Below are positions 31,555 through 39,848 of a DNA stretch of 64,000 bases, piece after piece. Below the pieces are notes generated by a model. The model saw nothing but the letters and a program-made list of their open reading frames with translations. It did no database searches and was not told the DNA's origin. The DNA is from JAJDOD01 sp039024895 (GTDB lineage Bacteria > Pseudomonadota > Alphaproteobacteria > Rhodobacterales > Rhodobacteraceae). Positions within the stretch are counted from its first letter, which is position 1. Each line of letters begins with the position of its first letter. The translations under genes and the position numbers were made by a program. The stretch spans positions 9,903 through 73,902 of the forward strand of contig JBCCPJ010000016.1 of the NCBI GenBank assembly GCA_039024895.1. The letters are read 5' to 3'.

Positions 31555-33079
31555 TCTGAAATCATGCCTTACCCTTTGGTTTCTGGGGGCTGGCGGCGTT
31601 TTGGCAGAAGCGACCGAGCCGCTCAGCGTGATCGATTGGTTGTCCAACTCGGTAGCAACCGCGGTGCCGCCACCAGCAACCATGGACGAAACGAGCGGTG
31701 CCTCCGCGCCCGAGGTCGTCCGCGTTCTTCCATTGGACACTCCGGTTCCAGACGCGGCCGGAGTTGTGGACCCGTCCGCCCTGGGTATTCCATCGGATTT
31801 TTGGGGGCGGAGCTCCGCGGCGGATTTGGCCAATGCGCTAGGGCGGATACGGCTTTCACCGGATGCGCCGCCCACGCTTTCTCGTTTTCTGTCGGATTTC
31901 CTGCAGGCGCGCCTTGATCCTCCAATCGATGCCGCTGTGGATGACCGACTATTTTTTGCCCGCGTTGACCGGCTGCTGGAAAAGGGCCATCTCGACGCCG
32001 CACGTGCGTTGGTTGAAGCAACGGAGGTTGCCGGGCCACAAGCGTTCCGCCGGTTGTTCGATGTCTCTTTGCTGCAGGGGGCGGAGACCGAAGCTTGCCG
32101 CAAAATCGAGGCTATCCCTGATCTGTCACCGACCTATTCGGCGCGGATATTCTGCCTCGCCCGTTTAGGAGAATTCGATGTGGCGGCCCTGACGCTCGGG
32201 AACGCTGAAACGCTTGGGATTTTGTCACCTGAGGAAGACGCGCTTCTTTTGCACTTCCTCGATCCGGAGTTGTTTGAGGGTGAACCAATTCCGCCCGCTC
32301 CAAAGGTCCCAACCCCCCTACAATTCAGGCTCTACGAGGCAGTAGGCGAACGCATATCAACGGAAGGTTTACCGCTGGCATTCGCATTCGCTGACATGTC
32401 CACTGACGTCGGCTGGAAAGCGCGGCTTAGTGCTGCTGAACGTTTAGCTACAAGTGAAGCGATCTCTTTTCAACATTTGTTGGGCGTCTATCGCGAACGC
32501 GGTCCGTCGGCATCCGGAGCGGTTTGGGAGCGGATACGCGCAATCACAGCCTTGGCAGATGCCTTGGAAGATCAAGATGGACCAGCCCTTGTGCACGCAC
32601 TTCCCTCCGCTTGGGGTGCCGCCGATCAGGCGGGATATACCGCATTGCTGGCGCTTTGGTTGAACCAGTCGCTTCCTTTAATTGAAGTCCCAAATCGGGC
32701 GACACATATCGCGTTTGAGGCCGCCCTATTGGCAGGAAATGCCGAGCAAGCAGAAAGGTTCGCTTCGTCGGGTGCCGGCGACCAGTTTCTCCTCTCCATC
32801 GCCCGGGATCAGGTTGGCTCGGTGGCGGCTGCGGATCCGCTTGGGCGGGCCGTCTTGCGAGGCCTTTCCGGTGTGCGCACGGGTTCCACTCTTGAGGGCT
32901 TGATTTCAGATGATCGGCGCGGTGAAGCACTATTGCGTGCGTTTGAGTATCTTTCCGATGGGGCGCCTGGAAACCCGAACATAACGTCCCAGGCGCTCAC
33001 TGCGGTGCGCCAACTGGGCTTGAACGACCTTGCGCGTCAAATAGCTGTCGAACTCATCCTGAAGGAGGGCGCGATTTGA
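31544..33079 (+). CDS. Secreted helical-repeat protein, 511 residues, unknown
   Basis: I do not recognise a named family. A signal peptide (KSCLTLWFLGAGGVLAEA) is followed by a Pro/Ala-rich low-complexity part (about 35-85) and a long all-helical region with Ala/Leu/Glu spacing that looks like degenerate TPR or SEL1-type repeats (for example RVDRLLEKGHLDAARALVE and ALLAGNAEQAERFA). It should be periplasmic. It overlaps the upstream membrane-peptide gene by 11 bases and the downstream xerD by four bases (TTGA), so all three genes form one tight unit. Confidence 0.75.
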   Translation: MAISLKSCLTLWFLGAGGVLAEATEPLSVIDWLSNSVATAVPPPATMDETSGASAPEVVRVLPLDTPVPDAAGVVDPSALGIPSDFWGRSSAADLANALGRIRLSPDAPPTLSRFLSDFLQARLDPPIDAAVDDRLFFARVDRLLEKGHLDAARALVEATEVAGPQAFRRLFDVSLLQGAETEACRKIEAIPDLSPTYSARIFCLARLGEFDVAALTLGNAETLGILSPEEDALLLHFLDPELFEGEPIPPAPKVPTPLQFRLYEAVGERISTEGLPLAFAFADMSTDVGWKARLSAAERLATSEAISFQHLLGVYRERGPSASGAVWERIRAITALADALEDQDGPALVHALPSAWGAADQAGYTALLALWLNQSLPLIEVPNRATHIAFEAALLAGNAEQAERFASSGAGDQFLLSIARDQVGSVAAADPLGRAVLRGLSGVRTGSTLEGLISDDRRGEALLRAFEYLSDGAPGNPNITSQALTAVRQLGLNDLARQIAVELILKEGAI

Positions 33080-34008
33080 ACGCAATGGCGCGGATCGAGA
33101 TGTTTTTGGAAGCACAAGCTGCTGAGCTTGATGCGTCGCGCAATACACAACTGGCCTATGCGCGTGATCTGAAAGACTTCACGGGCTGGTTAACACGAAG
33201 GCAGCTTGATTTCCTCGATGTACATCAGCCTGACATCGAAGCTTATTTGATCGATCTTGATGCCAGTGGGATGAGCCGTTCCACGCGAGCACGGCGTTTA
33301 TCGGCCATCCGGCAGTTCTATCGGTTTTGTTTTGAGGAAGGTTGGCGCAAGGATAACCCAGCGATCCGCATCAAGGGGCCGGGGCGCGATAAGCGTTTGC
33401 CCAAAACACTGAGCGAAACTGAGGTTGACGATCTATTGCGCGCGGCAACGCGCATGGGTCGGGACAGCGATCGCATGCGCAATGTCTGCTTGATGGAATT
33501 GCTCTACGCGACGGGTATGCGGGTCTCTGAATTGGTGTCGTTACCTGTCGCTGCCGCAAGAGGTGACCCGCGGATGCTGTTGATTGTGGGGAAGGGTGGC
33601 AAGGAACGTATGGTTCCGCTGTCCCCACCTGCGCGCGACGCATTAACCGCGTGGCTTGAGCGCCGGGATGCCTTGGAGGACTTGGCCAAACTCGAACGCG
33701 GCACGCCTCCTTCAAAGTTCCTTTTCCCGTCCCATGGCAAAGCCGGGCATCTGACGCGGCACCGTTTCTATGGCATCATCAAAGAACTTGCCTTGGAGGG
33801 GGGCGTTCGCCCTGACAAAGTAACACCGCATACGCTGCGCCATGCTTTTGCAACGCATCTTCTCGCGCGTGGGGCGGATTTACGCGCTATTCAGACGCTG
33901 CTTGGGCATGCTGATGTTGCGACCACTGAAATTTATACGCACGTGCTCGACGAGCGTTTGAAGGAATTGGTTTTGGAGCACCATCCTCTGGCTAAAGACA
34001 AACCCTAG
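33076..34008 (+). CDS. xerD: Tyrosine recombinase XerD
   Basis: XerD with XerC resolves chromosome dimers at dif under FtsK control. The 310-residue protein has the SAM-like N-terminal core-binding domain (LDASRNTQLAYARDLKDF) and the catalytic domain with all active residues: Arg in TGMRVSEL, Lys in GKGGKERMVPL, HTLRHAFATH, His in LGHADVATTEIY and the nucleophile Tyr in IYTHV. The TTG start at 33076 overlaps the upstream stop and sits eight bases after GGAGG; an ATG at 33085 is possible but too far from that site. It is convergent with the next gene, the two stops sharing CTAG. Confidence 0.93.
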   Translation: MNAMARIEMFLEAQAAELDASRNTQLAYARDLKDFTGWLTRRQLDFLDVHQPDIEAYLIDLDASGMSRSTRARRLSAIRQFYRFCFEEGWRKDNPAIRIKGPGRDKRLPKTLSETEVDDLLRAATRMGRDSDRMRNVCLMELLYATGMRVSELVSLPVAAARGDPRMLLIVGKGGKERMVPLSPPARDALTAWLERRDALEDLAKLERGTPPSKFLFPSHGKAGHLTRHRFYGIIKELALEGGVRPDKVTPHTLRHAFATHLLARGADLRAIQTLLGHADVATTEIYTHVLDERLKELVLEHHPLAKDKP

Positions 34009-34790
34009 CGGCGGAGTGAAAACGGGAGAACGTCGTCCGAGGGCCAAATGCCGGTCGTTAGCGTCTCTTCATATCCCTGCGTCAGCCCGGCGGCACGCAT
34101 GGCTTTGCGTGCGCTGGCATGGTCATAGGACAGTCGTTCAAAAACAACGTCTCCTTTCGTCAGTATGCCATACCGAGTTGCGGGTCGCCCATCGTGTGGA
34201 GGAAGACCAATAACGCCTGCATTTATCCACTGATGCCGACCTATGCGCCGGTGGAAGGCAACACCGCAATGCCCTGCGATCACGCCATCAACCTGGCCAA
34301 TCCGATTTTCAAGCGCGGAGATCTCTTCCAGGAATACCTCATCGGGAGTATCAGGCCAGATGAACCGACTTATTGCTGTGACACCGCCGTGCACCACGCC
34401 ATAGCGCCTTCCAAACTGTGTCAAAACGCCGATTTCAGGCTGATCCGCCAGCCATGCGATCGTGTCCGGGTCGCAGGTGTCGGAAAGATAGGAATACCAT
34501 CCTTGCGACAATCGATCACATGTCGATCCCGCTTCGAAACCGCAGCCGCAGTCGAGCCCCCCTTCCGCAACCTGCCGTTCGCAATTGCCCGCAATACAAT
34601 GGACCGCCATGGCGCGCATCAGATCGACTGTAGCAACAGGATCGGCGCAATAGCCGACAACATCACCGGTGCAGATTGCGGGGCGTTCGCCAATCGTCTG
34701 AGACAGAGCTTCGAGTGCCTGAAGGTTCGAATAAGGCCCACCAAAAAGCACAACTGGTTCATCAAGGGGCCCAATATCACGCACGCGCAT
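34005..34790 (-). CDS. Metallophosphoesterase-like protein with altered metal site
   Basis: The 261-residue protein has the overall order of a calcineurin-like phosphoesterase, but its key ligands are changed. The usual DxHSNLEAL start is VLFGGPYSNLQAL (Asp and His replaced by Gly17 or 18 and Tyr20). GDVVGYC keeps the second-motif Asp. GNHE is GNCE (68-71), VHGG is present, and the GHTH end is GHCG (173-176). It is also rich in Cys (DCGCGFEAGSTC). Either it uses a different metal or has lost catalysis and acts as a binding protein. The ATG at 34788-34790 follows AGAGGGCAAGAG. Confidence 0.75.
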   Translation of the reverse strand: MRVRDIGPLDEPVVLFGGPYSNLQALEALSQTIGERPAICTGDVVGYCADPVATVDLMRAMAVHCIAGNCERQVAEGGLDCGCGFEAGSTCDRLSQGWYSYLSDTCDPDTIAWLADQPEIGVLTQFGRRYGVVHGGVTAISRFIWPDTPDEVFLEEISALENRIGQVDGVIAGHCGVAFHRRIGRHQWINAGVIGLPPHDGRPATRYGILTKGDVVFERLSYDHASARKAMRAAGLTQGYEETLTTGIWPSDDVLPFSLRR

Positions 34791-34861
34791 CTCTTGCCCT
34801 CTCTTGATTGCTACCACATAGACCCCATAAAGGGTAGACGACCCTATTTTGACAAGGAAAA

Positions 34862-36166
34862 ATGGAAAATTCAGCCCCCATGATCGATGCCGCGTTCTGG
34901 ATCATAAGCGGATCGATCTTTTGCTTGCTGATACTGTCAGGTTTCTTTTCCGGCAGTGAAACGGCGCTAACCGCTGCATCCCGCGGCCAACTCAAATCTC
35001 GTGCGGAGAAGGGTGATAAGGGGGCCGGTAAGGCACTTAAGCTGACCGAAGATAGTGAACGGCTGATCGGTTCAATCCTTCTTGGGAACAATCTGGTCAA
35101 TATCCTTGCAACATCGCTTGCAACAGCGATGTTCACGCGTCTTTTCGGCGAAAGCGGTGTTGCCTTGGCCACCCTCGTGATGACCCTCCTCGTGCTGATC
35201 TTTGCCGAGGTGCTTCCCAAAACCTACGCAATTTCAAATTCTGAAACCGCTGCTGCGCTGGTTGCTCGACCGATCGGCGTTATCGTCACATTGCTTGCGC
35301 CCGTTGTCAGCGCAGTGCGTGCCATTGTGCGGGCAGTTCTCGCGATCTTTGGCGTCAAAATCGATCCCGACAGCAACATTATGTCGGTTCGCGATGAGAT
35401 TGCCGGCGCGTTGCAATTGGGCCATTCGGAAGGCGTTGTTGAAAAAGAGGATCGAGACCGCATCCTCGGCGCGCTTGATTTGGCAGATCGCACGGTCGAA
35501 GAGATTATGCTTCACCGCAGCGAGATTGAAACCATAGACGCCGATCTATCGCCGCAAGAAATTTTGGATATCTGTCTTCATTCAAATCACACGCGTCTTC
35601 CCATGTACCGCGAGGAACAAGAGAACATCATCGGTGTTCTCCACGCAAAGGACCTGTTGCGCGCCGTATACGGTCGATTTTCTGAAGATGTCCCAGCAGA
35701 TATGTTTGAGGGCTTTGACCCACTCCAAGTGGCGATGGAACCGTATTTTGTACCGGAAACGACCCCGTTAGATGAGCAAATGCGCCAATTCCTCCGGCGC
35801 TCTACGCATTTTGCCTTGGTTGTTGATGAATATGGTGCGTTGCAGGGTCTAATCACGCTCGAGGATATTCTGGAGGAGATCGTCGGCGAAATAACTGACG
35901 AATTCGATATCGACGAGGATCACCCGTTGCGCCGGACGGAAGCCGGGGATGTGATTGTCGATGGCGCTATGACGATCCGCGATCTGAACCGCGCCATGGA
36001 TTGGTCCCTCCCCGACGAAGAGGCCGTGACGGTAGCCGGTCTCGTGATCCATGAAGCACAGACTATCCCCACGAGGGGGCAGGTTTTCTCTTTCCATAAC
36101 CGACGGTTTGAAGTGTTGGAGCGCAAGGAAAACAGGATAACCCGCCTGAAGATCCGCACTGTTTAA
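34862..36166 (+). CDS. HlyC/CorC (CNNM-type) membrane protein
   Basis: This 434-residue protein has the CNNM/DUF21 membrane domain (about 8-190; FFSGSETALTAASR is the signature), a CBS pair (about 200-330; HTRLPMYR, DEYGALQGLITLEDILEEI) and a C-terminal CorC/HlyC domain. Such proteins are linked to magnesium or cobalt efflux and to transport regulation. The old label hemolysin is misleading. The start ATG at 34862 follows AAGGAAAA. The divergent phosphoesterase-like gene starts 72 bases away. Confidence 0.93.
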   Translation: MENSAPMIDAAFWIISGSIFCLLILSGFFSGSETALTAASRGQLKSRAEKGDKGAGKALKLTEDSERLIGSILLGNNLVNILATSLATAMFTRLFGESGVALATLVMTLLVLIFAEVLPKTYAISNSETAAALVARPIGVIVTLLAPVVSAVRAIVRAVLAIFGVKIDPDSNIMSVRDEIAGALQLGHSEGVVEKEDRDRILGALDLADRTVEEIMLHRSEIETIDADLSPQEILDICLHSNHTRLPMYREEQENIIGVLHAKDLLRAVYGRFSEDVPADMFEGFDPLQVAMEPYFVPETTPLDEQMRQFLRRSTHFALVVDEYGALQGLITLEDILEEIVGEITDEFDIDEDHPLRRTEAGDVIVDGAMTIRDLNRAMDWSLPDEEAVTVAGLVIHEAQTIPTRGQVFSFHNRRFEVLERKENRITRLKIRTV

Positions 36167-36267
36167 ACTGTCGGTTGGATCCCATGCGTTTGACTGCCAT
36201 TGCATAAAACTATTGCTTTTTTGCTCTCTTGCCGTGACGCTAAAAAGCGCTAGGGACGGAGGAATTC

Positions 36268-37863
36268 ATGGCAGATATCCACGCCGGCGAAACAGAGGTT
36301 GCCCAAGATCCTGATTTCGCTACAGATTTTGAAATCGGTCAACACAATATCAGACCGCTTGGGCTTGACATACACAACCCGGTTTTCGTCATTTCGAGCT
36401 TGCTAATCATCGCTTTTGTTGTGATTTCGTTGGCAAATCAGGCGGCGTCGGCCGAGTTTTTTGGTTGGCTCAGACCGTTTTTGACCAGTGAATTCGACTG
36501 GTTTCTTGTGCTTTCGGTTGATGTGATTTTGCTGTTTTGTCTGGTGCTTATCGTATTGCCCATCGGCTCGGTCCGAATAGGTGGCAAAGACGCGGTACCG
36601 GATTACTCCTATGCCGGGTGGATCGCGATGATGTTCGCGGCTGGAATTGGCATCGGCCTTTTGTTCTTCGGTGTGCTCGAACCGACCTACTACAACTTCT
36701 CGGAAGGTGGGAATGCACGACCGCTAGGCATCGATATCAACGAGCCTGGCAATGAGTATATCGGTGTTGTTGGGACGATCCATCACTGGGGCCTTGGCGG
36801 CTGGTGTGTTTATGCCCTGGTCGGTCTTACGCTTGCTGTGTTCGCCTATAACAAGGGCATGCCGATGACACTTCGGTCGGCCTTCTATCCCATCTTGGGG
36901 GAGCGCATCTGGGGATGGTGGGGCCACGCCATCGACATCCTTGCAGTGTTCGCGACGCTCTTTGGCCTCACAACATCGCTTGGACTGGGCGCACAACAGG
37001 TGGCTTTTGGTTTGAACGAGGTTTTCGGGATCGAAACAACAAATACCGTTGTGGTGCTGCTTATCCTCGGCATTACAGCCGTTGCACTCTGTTCCGTCAT
37101 GCTAGGTATGGACGCTGGTGTGAAGCGACTGTCCGAGATCAACATGATCATGGCCGTCGCCCTGTTCCTGTTTGTTTTCTTCGTAACCGGCGCAGTGGCA
37201 GCGCTGACACGCTATGCAAACGTTATGGTCGATTACGTTATGCTGCTACCGGCCTTGTCGAACCCCTTCGGACGTGAAGACACAAGCTTCTTCCACGGCT
37301 GGACGACATTTTATTGGGCGTGGTGGATCGCATGGTCGCCTTTTGTCGGCATGTTCATTGCACGTATTTCCAAAGGACGGACCGTACGTGAGTTCATCCT
37401 GTGTGCCCTGATTGCACCGACCTTGGTCTGCGCTCTCTGGATGTCGACCTTTGGCGGTGCCGCTATCGACATGCTGAATGCAGGTGGCGCAGAGGGCGTC
37501 AAAGCGACGGTGATTGACAGCTACAAGCCAGAGGGCGCGCTCTTTGGTTTCCTACAGGAGCTGCCTTTGTACGGGTTCATTTCGCCGATTGCGCTGGTGT
37601 TGATCGTGATCTTCTTTGTGACGTCTTCGGACAGCGGAAGCTTGGTGATCGATACCATTACGGCTGGCGGCAAAATGGATGCACCTGTTATCCAGCGCGT
37701 ATTCTGGTGCACCCTTGAGGGGCTAGTTGCGATCGCACTACTTCTCGGTGGTGGACTAGCTGCATTGCAAGGGGCAGCGGTTTCGACCGGGATCCCCTTC
37801 ACTATAGTCGTGCTCCTAATGTGCTATTGCGTCTACAAGGCGCTCAGCACCGAGGAAAGATAA
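36268..37863 (+). CDS. BCCT-family transporter (betaine/choline/carnitine type)
   Basis: This 531-residue secondary transporter has 12 predicted helices and takes up quaternary-ammonium compounds with sodium or protons, often for osmoprotection. Family marks are AAGIGIGLLFFGVLEPTYY, GWWGHAIDILAVFATLFGL, WTTFYWAWWIAWSPFVGMFI (the Trp box) and TSSDSGSLVIDT. No glycine-betaine catabolic gene is adjacent, so the substrate is open (betaine, choline, carnitine or DMSP are all possible in this family). The ribosome site is GGACGGAGGAATTC. A good intrinsic terminator follows. Confidence 0.95.
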   Translation: MADIHAGETEVAQDPDFATDFEIGQHNIRPLGLDIHNPVFVISSLLIIAFVVISLANQAASAEFFGWLRPFLTSEFDWFLVLSVDVILLFCLVLIVLPIGSVRIGGKDAVPDYSYAGWIAMMFAAGIGIGLLFFGVLEPTYYNFSEGGNARPLGIDINEPGNEYIGVVGTIHHWGLGGWCVYALVGLTLAVFAYNKGMPMTLRSAFYPILGERIWGWWGHAIDILAVFATLFGLTTSLGLGAQQVAFGLNEVFGIETTNTVVVLLILGITAVALCSVMLGMDAGVKRLSEINMIMAVALFLFVFFVTGAVAALTRYANVMVDYVMLLPALSNPFGREDTSFFHGWTTFYWAWWIAWSPFVGMFIARISKGRTVREFILCALIAPTLVCALWMSTFGGAAIDMLNAGGAEGVKATVIDSYKPEGALFGFLQELPLYGFISPIALVLIVIFFVTSSDSGSLVIDTITAGGKMDAPVIQRVFWCTLEGLVAIALLLGGGLAALQGAAVSTGIPFTIVVLLMCYCVYKALSTEER

Positions 37864-37874
37864 TCCAAGACAAG

Positions 37875-37905
37875 AGGGGCCGGCGCCAAGCCGGCCCTTC
37901 CTTTT
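37875..37905 (+). terminator. Intrinsic terminator after the BCCT gene
   Basis: GGGCCGGC (37877-37884) pairs with GCCGGCCC (37890-37897), loop GCCAA, extended by A-T and G-T pairs; CCTTTT follows. It lies 12 bases after the stop codon and also shields the convergent coiled-coil gene. Confidence 0.75.
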
Positions 37906-37982
37906 GGGTAGAATTTGTTGAAGTGTTTGACGGTCCTAGCCTGTCTGCTCCGCAAAAGCCTTTACCTAAGAACCCTCTCTCA

Positions 37983-39845
37983 TCAGCGCTCAGTTAGTTT
38001 CAACTCGATCCGCCGGTTTTGTGCGCGCGCCGCAGCCGTATCATCCCGGTTGACGGGGCGGTATTCGCCAAACCCCGTTGCCGCTAGACGTTCTGGCGGG
38101 AAGCCAAGACCTTCCGTCAAGTACCTGACGACCGACAAAGCCCGAGCTTGGCTAAGCTCCCAGTTATCCGCGAATGTTCCCGTGCCCGAAAGCGGTATGT
38201 TATCGGTATGACCGTCAACGCGAATGATCCAGTCGATCCCGCTCGGAATTTGATCGGAAACATCGCTGAGGATCGAGGCCACCTGACCAATGGAACTCTG
38301 CCCTGCACTGGACAGGGTTGCTGATGCACTTTCGAAAAGGACTTCCGACGAAAATACGAAGCGGTCACCGACAATTTGGACACCTTCGCGGTCGCCCAGC
38401 ACTTGTCGCAACGTGCCAAAGAACTCGGAGCGGTACTCAGCCAGGTCTTGAACCTCAGCGCCAAGCCGTTCTGCCTCCAGGCGAAGACGTTCAGCTTCTG
38501 CGGCCTCCAACTCAGCTCGACGGTTTTCTTCGGCCGCTGCGCGCGCCAAAGCTTGGTTCAACTGCGAGCCCAAGGTCTCGATACGAATTTGCGATTCCGC
38601 ATCCTGTTCGGCGGCGCTGTCCAACAAACCTTGCAATGAAGATAACTCGGCACGCAATGAGGCCACCTGCTGGTTCAAGGCTTCCACCTGCAACTGTGCT
38701 TGCTCTGAAACGGAAGTTTCCTGTTCCAACTGCCGCCGTGCCGCAGCCAATAACGTCTCCTGACGTTCCCGCTCCGTCAATTGAGCCGCGCTGGTGTTCT
38801 CTGCGGCGATCTTGGCGGCCAATGCGGCGGCCAATTGATCGCGCAAGTCATCCGTTTCAGCAACACCGCCGCGTAAGGCCGTTACTTCCAACTCTAAACG
38901 TTGCCGCGACGTCTCCGCTTCCGTCAGGCGGGTGAAAAGTTCCGCGCTTGAGGCTTCATTGGCGGCCAGGCTAGTTTCTGCCGCTTCAAGCTGCACCAAA
39001 ACCTCCGCGAGACGATCATTGAGATCGCTTTCGACTGCATTCGCAGCAGCAAGCAGTGTCAGCGTGTCTTCGGCGTTCTTGCGTTGCTCTTCGAGTGCAA
39101 GCGACATCGCCATCAGTTCCGCTTCGGATTCTTCCAAGCGCTCTCGTAACGACTGTGCGATGGCGACCTCCGCCAGGCGCGCTTGTTCTGCGGCTGACAG
39201 GGCAGTTTGAGCGTTGGCTAGCTCGGTCTCCCGCGTTTCTGCTTCTGCCTGCAACTCAGCCGACAGGGCTTCCAGAGCCTCACGTTGCGCAGCCGCCAGG
39301 CGCGCCGCCTCCGCTTGCGCGTCGATTTCGTCCCGCGCGCGGGCGAGAGCGAGTTGCGCTGCTTCTTGTTCCGAGATTAGCCGTTCTTGCGCGGCTTCCA
39401 GTTCTTCGACGCTTGCCGCGAGGCGGGTGCCTTCCGCGACTGCCGCATCGCGCTCAGACAAAAGCGTGGCGACTTGCGCCTCGAAAGTGGCAATGGCGGC
39501 GTCACGTTCTGCTAAAGTGCGCGCCTGTTGGTCTATTTGGCCCGAAAGGTTGGCGATCAGTGTTTCTTGTTGAGCGCGCTCGTCCTGCAGATTGGCGACG
39601 TCGTCTTCCAGTCGGGCCGTTGTTTGTTGTGCGAGCCCGAGCGCTTGGCTGAGGGCGCTGATCTCTGTATTCAGTTGGTTCAGTTCGTCTTCTTGGCCGG
39701 TGATCGTTTCCCGTTGGATCGCCTGCACAATCATGAAGATGGTCAGCACGAACATCAGCACCAACAACAGTGCCGTCATAGCATCCACAAATCCGGGCCA
39801 GATAGAGCCCGACATGCGCTGCACGGATCGCCGTGTCAGCGCCAT
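37983..39845 (-). CDS. OmpA/MotB-type protein with long coiled coil
   Basis: This 620-residue protein is anchored by one N-terminal helix (GFVDAMTALLLVLMFVLT, about 19-36) that holds Asp21, the position of the ion-binding Asp in MotB/ExbD/TolR proteins. Residues 45-480 are almost pure coiled coil, rich in Ala, Glu, Gln and Leu. Residues 481-620 form an OmpA-type peptidoglycan-binding domain (VDGHTDNIPLSG, NWELSQARALSVV, GFGEYRPV, NRRIELKL). It starts three bases after the proton-channel gene, so the two form an ion-driven unit. The coil could span or organise the periplasm. It is longer than usual MotB and differs from ZorB, which lacks this coil. Confidence 0.85.
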   Translation of the reverse strand: MALTRRSVQRMSGSIWPGFVDAMTALLLVLMFVLTIFMIVQAIQRETITGQEDELNQLNTEISALSQALGLAQQTTARLEDDVANLQDERAQQETLIANLSGQIDQQARTLAERDAAIATFEAQVATLLSERDAAVAEGTRLAASVEELEAAQERLISEQEAAQLALARARDEIDAQAEAARLAAAQREALEALSAELQAEAETRETELANAQTALSAAEQARLAEVAIAQSLRERLEESEAELMAMSLALEEQRKNAEDTLTLLAAANAVESDLNDRLAEVLVQLEAAETSLAANEASSAELFTRLTEAETSRQRLELEVTALRGGVAETDDLRDQLAAALAAKIAAENTSAAQLTERERQETLLAAARRQLEQETSVSEQAQLQVEALNQQVASLRAELSSLQGLLDSAAEQDAESQIRIETLGSQLNQALARAAAEENRRAELEAAEAERLRLEAERLGAEVQDLAEYRSEFFGTLRQVLGDREGVQIVGDRFVFSSEVLFESASATLSSAGQSSIGQVASILSDVSDQIPSGIDWIIRVDGHTDNIPLSGTGTFADNWELSQARALSVVRYLTEGLGFPPERLAATGFGEYRPVNRDDTAAARAQNRRIELKLTER

Positions 39846-39848
39846 TGA

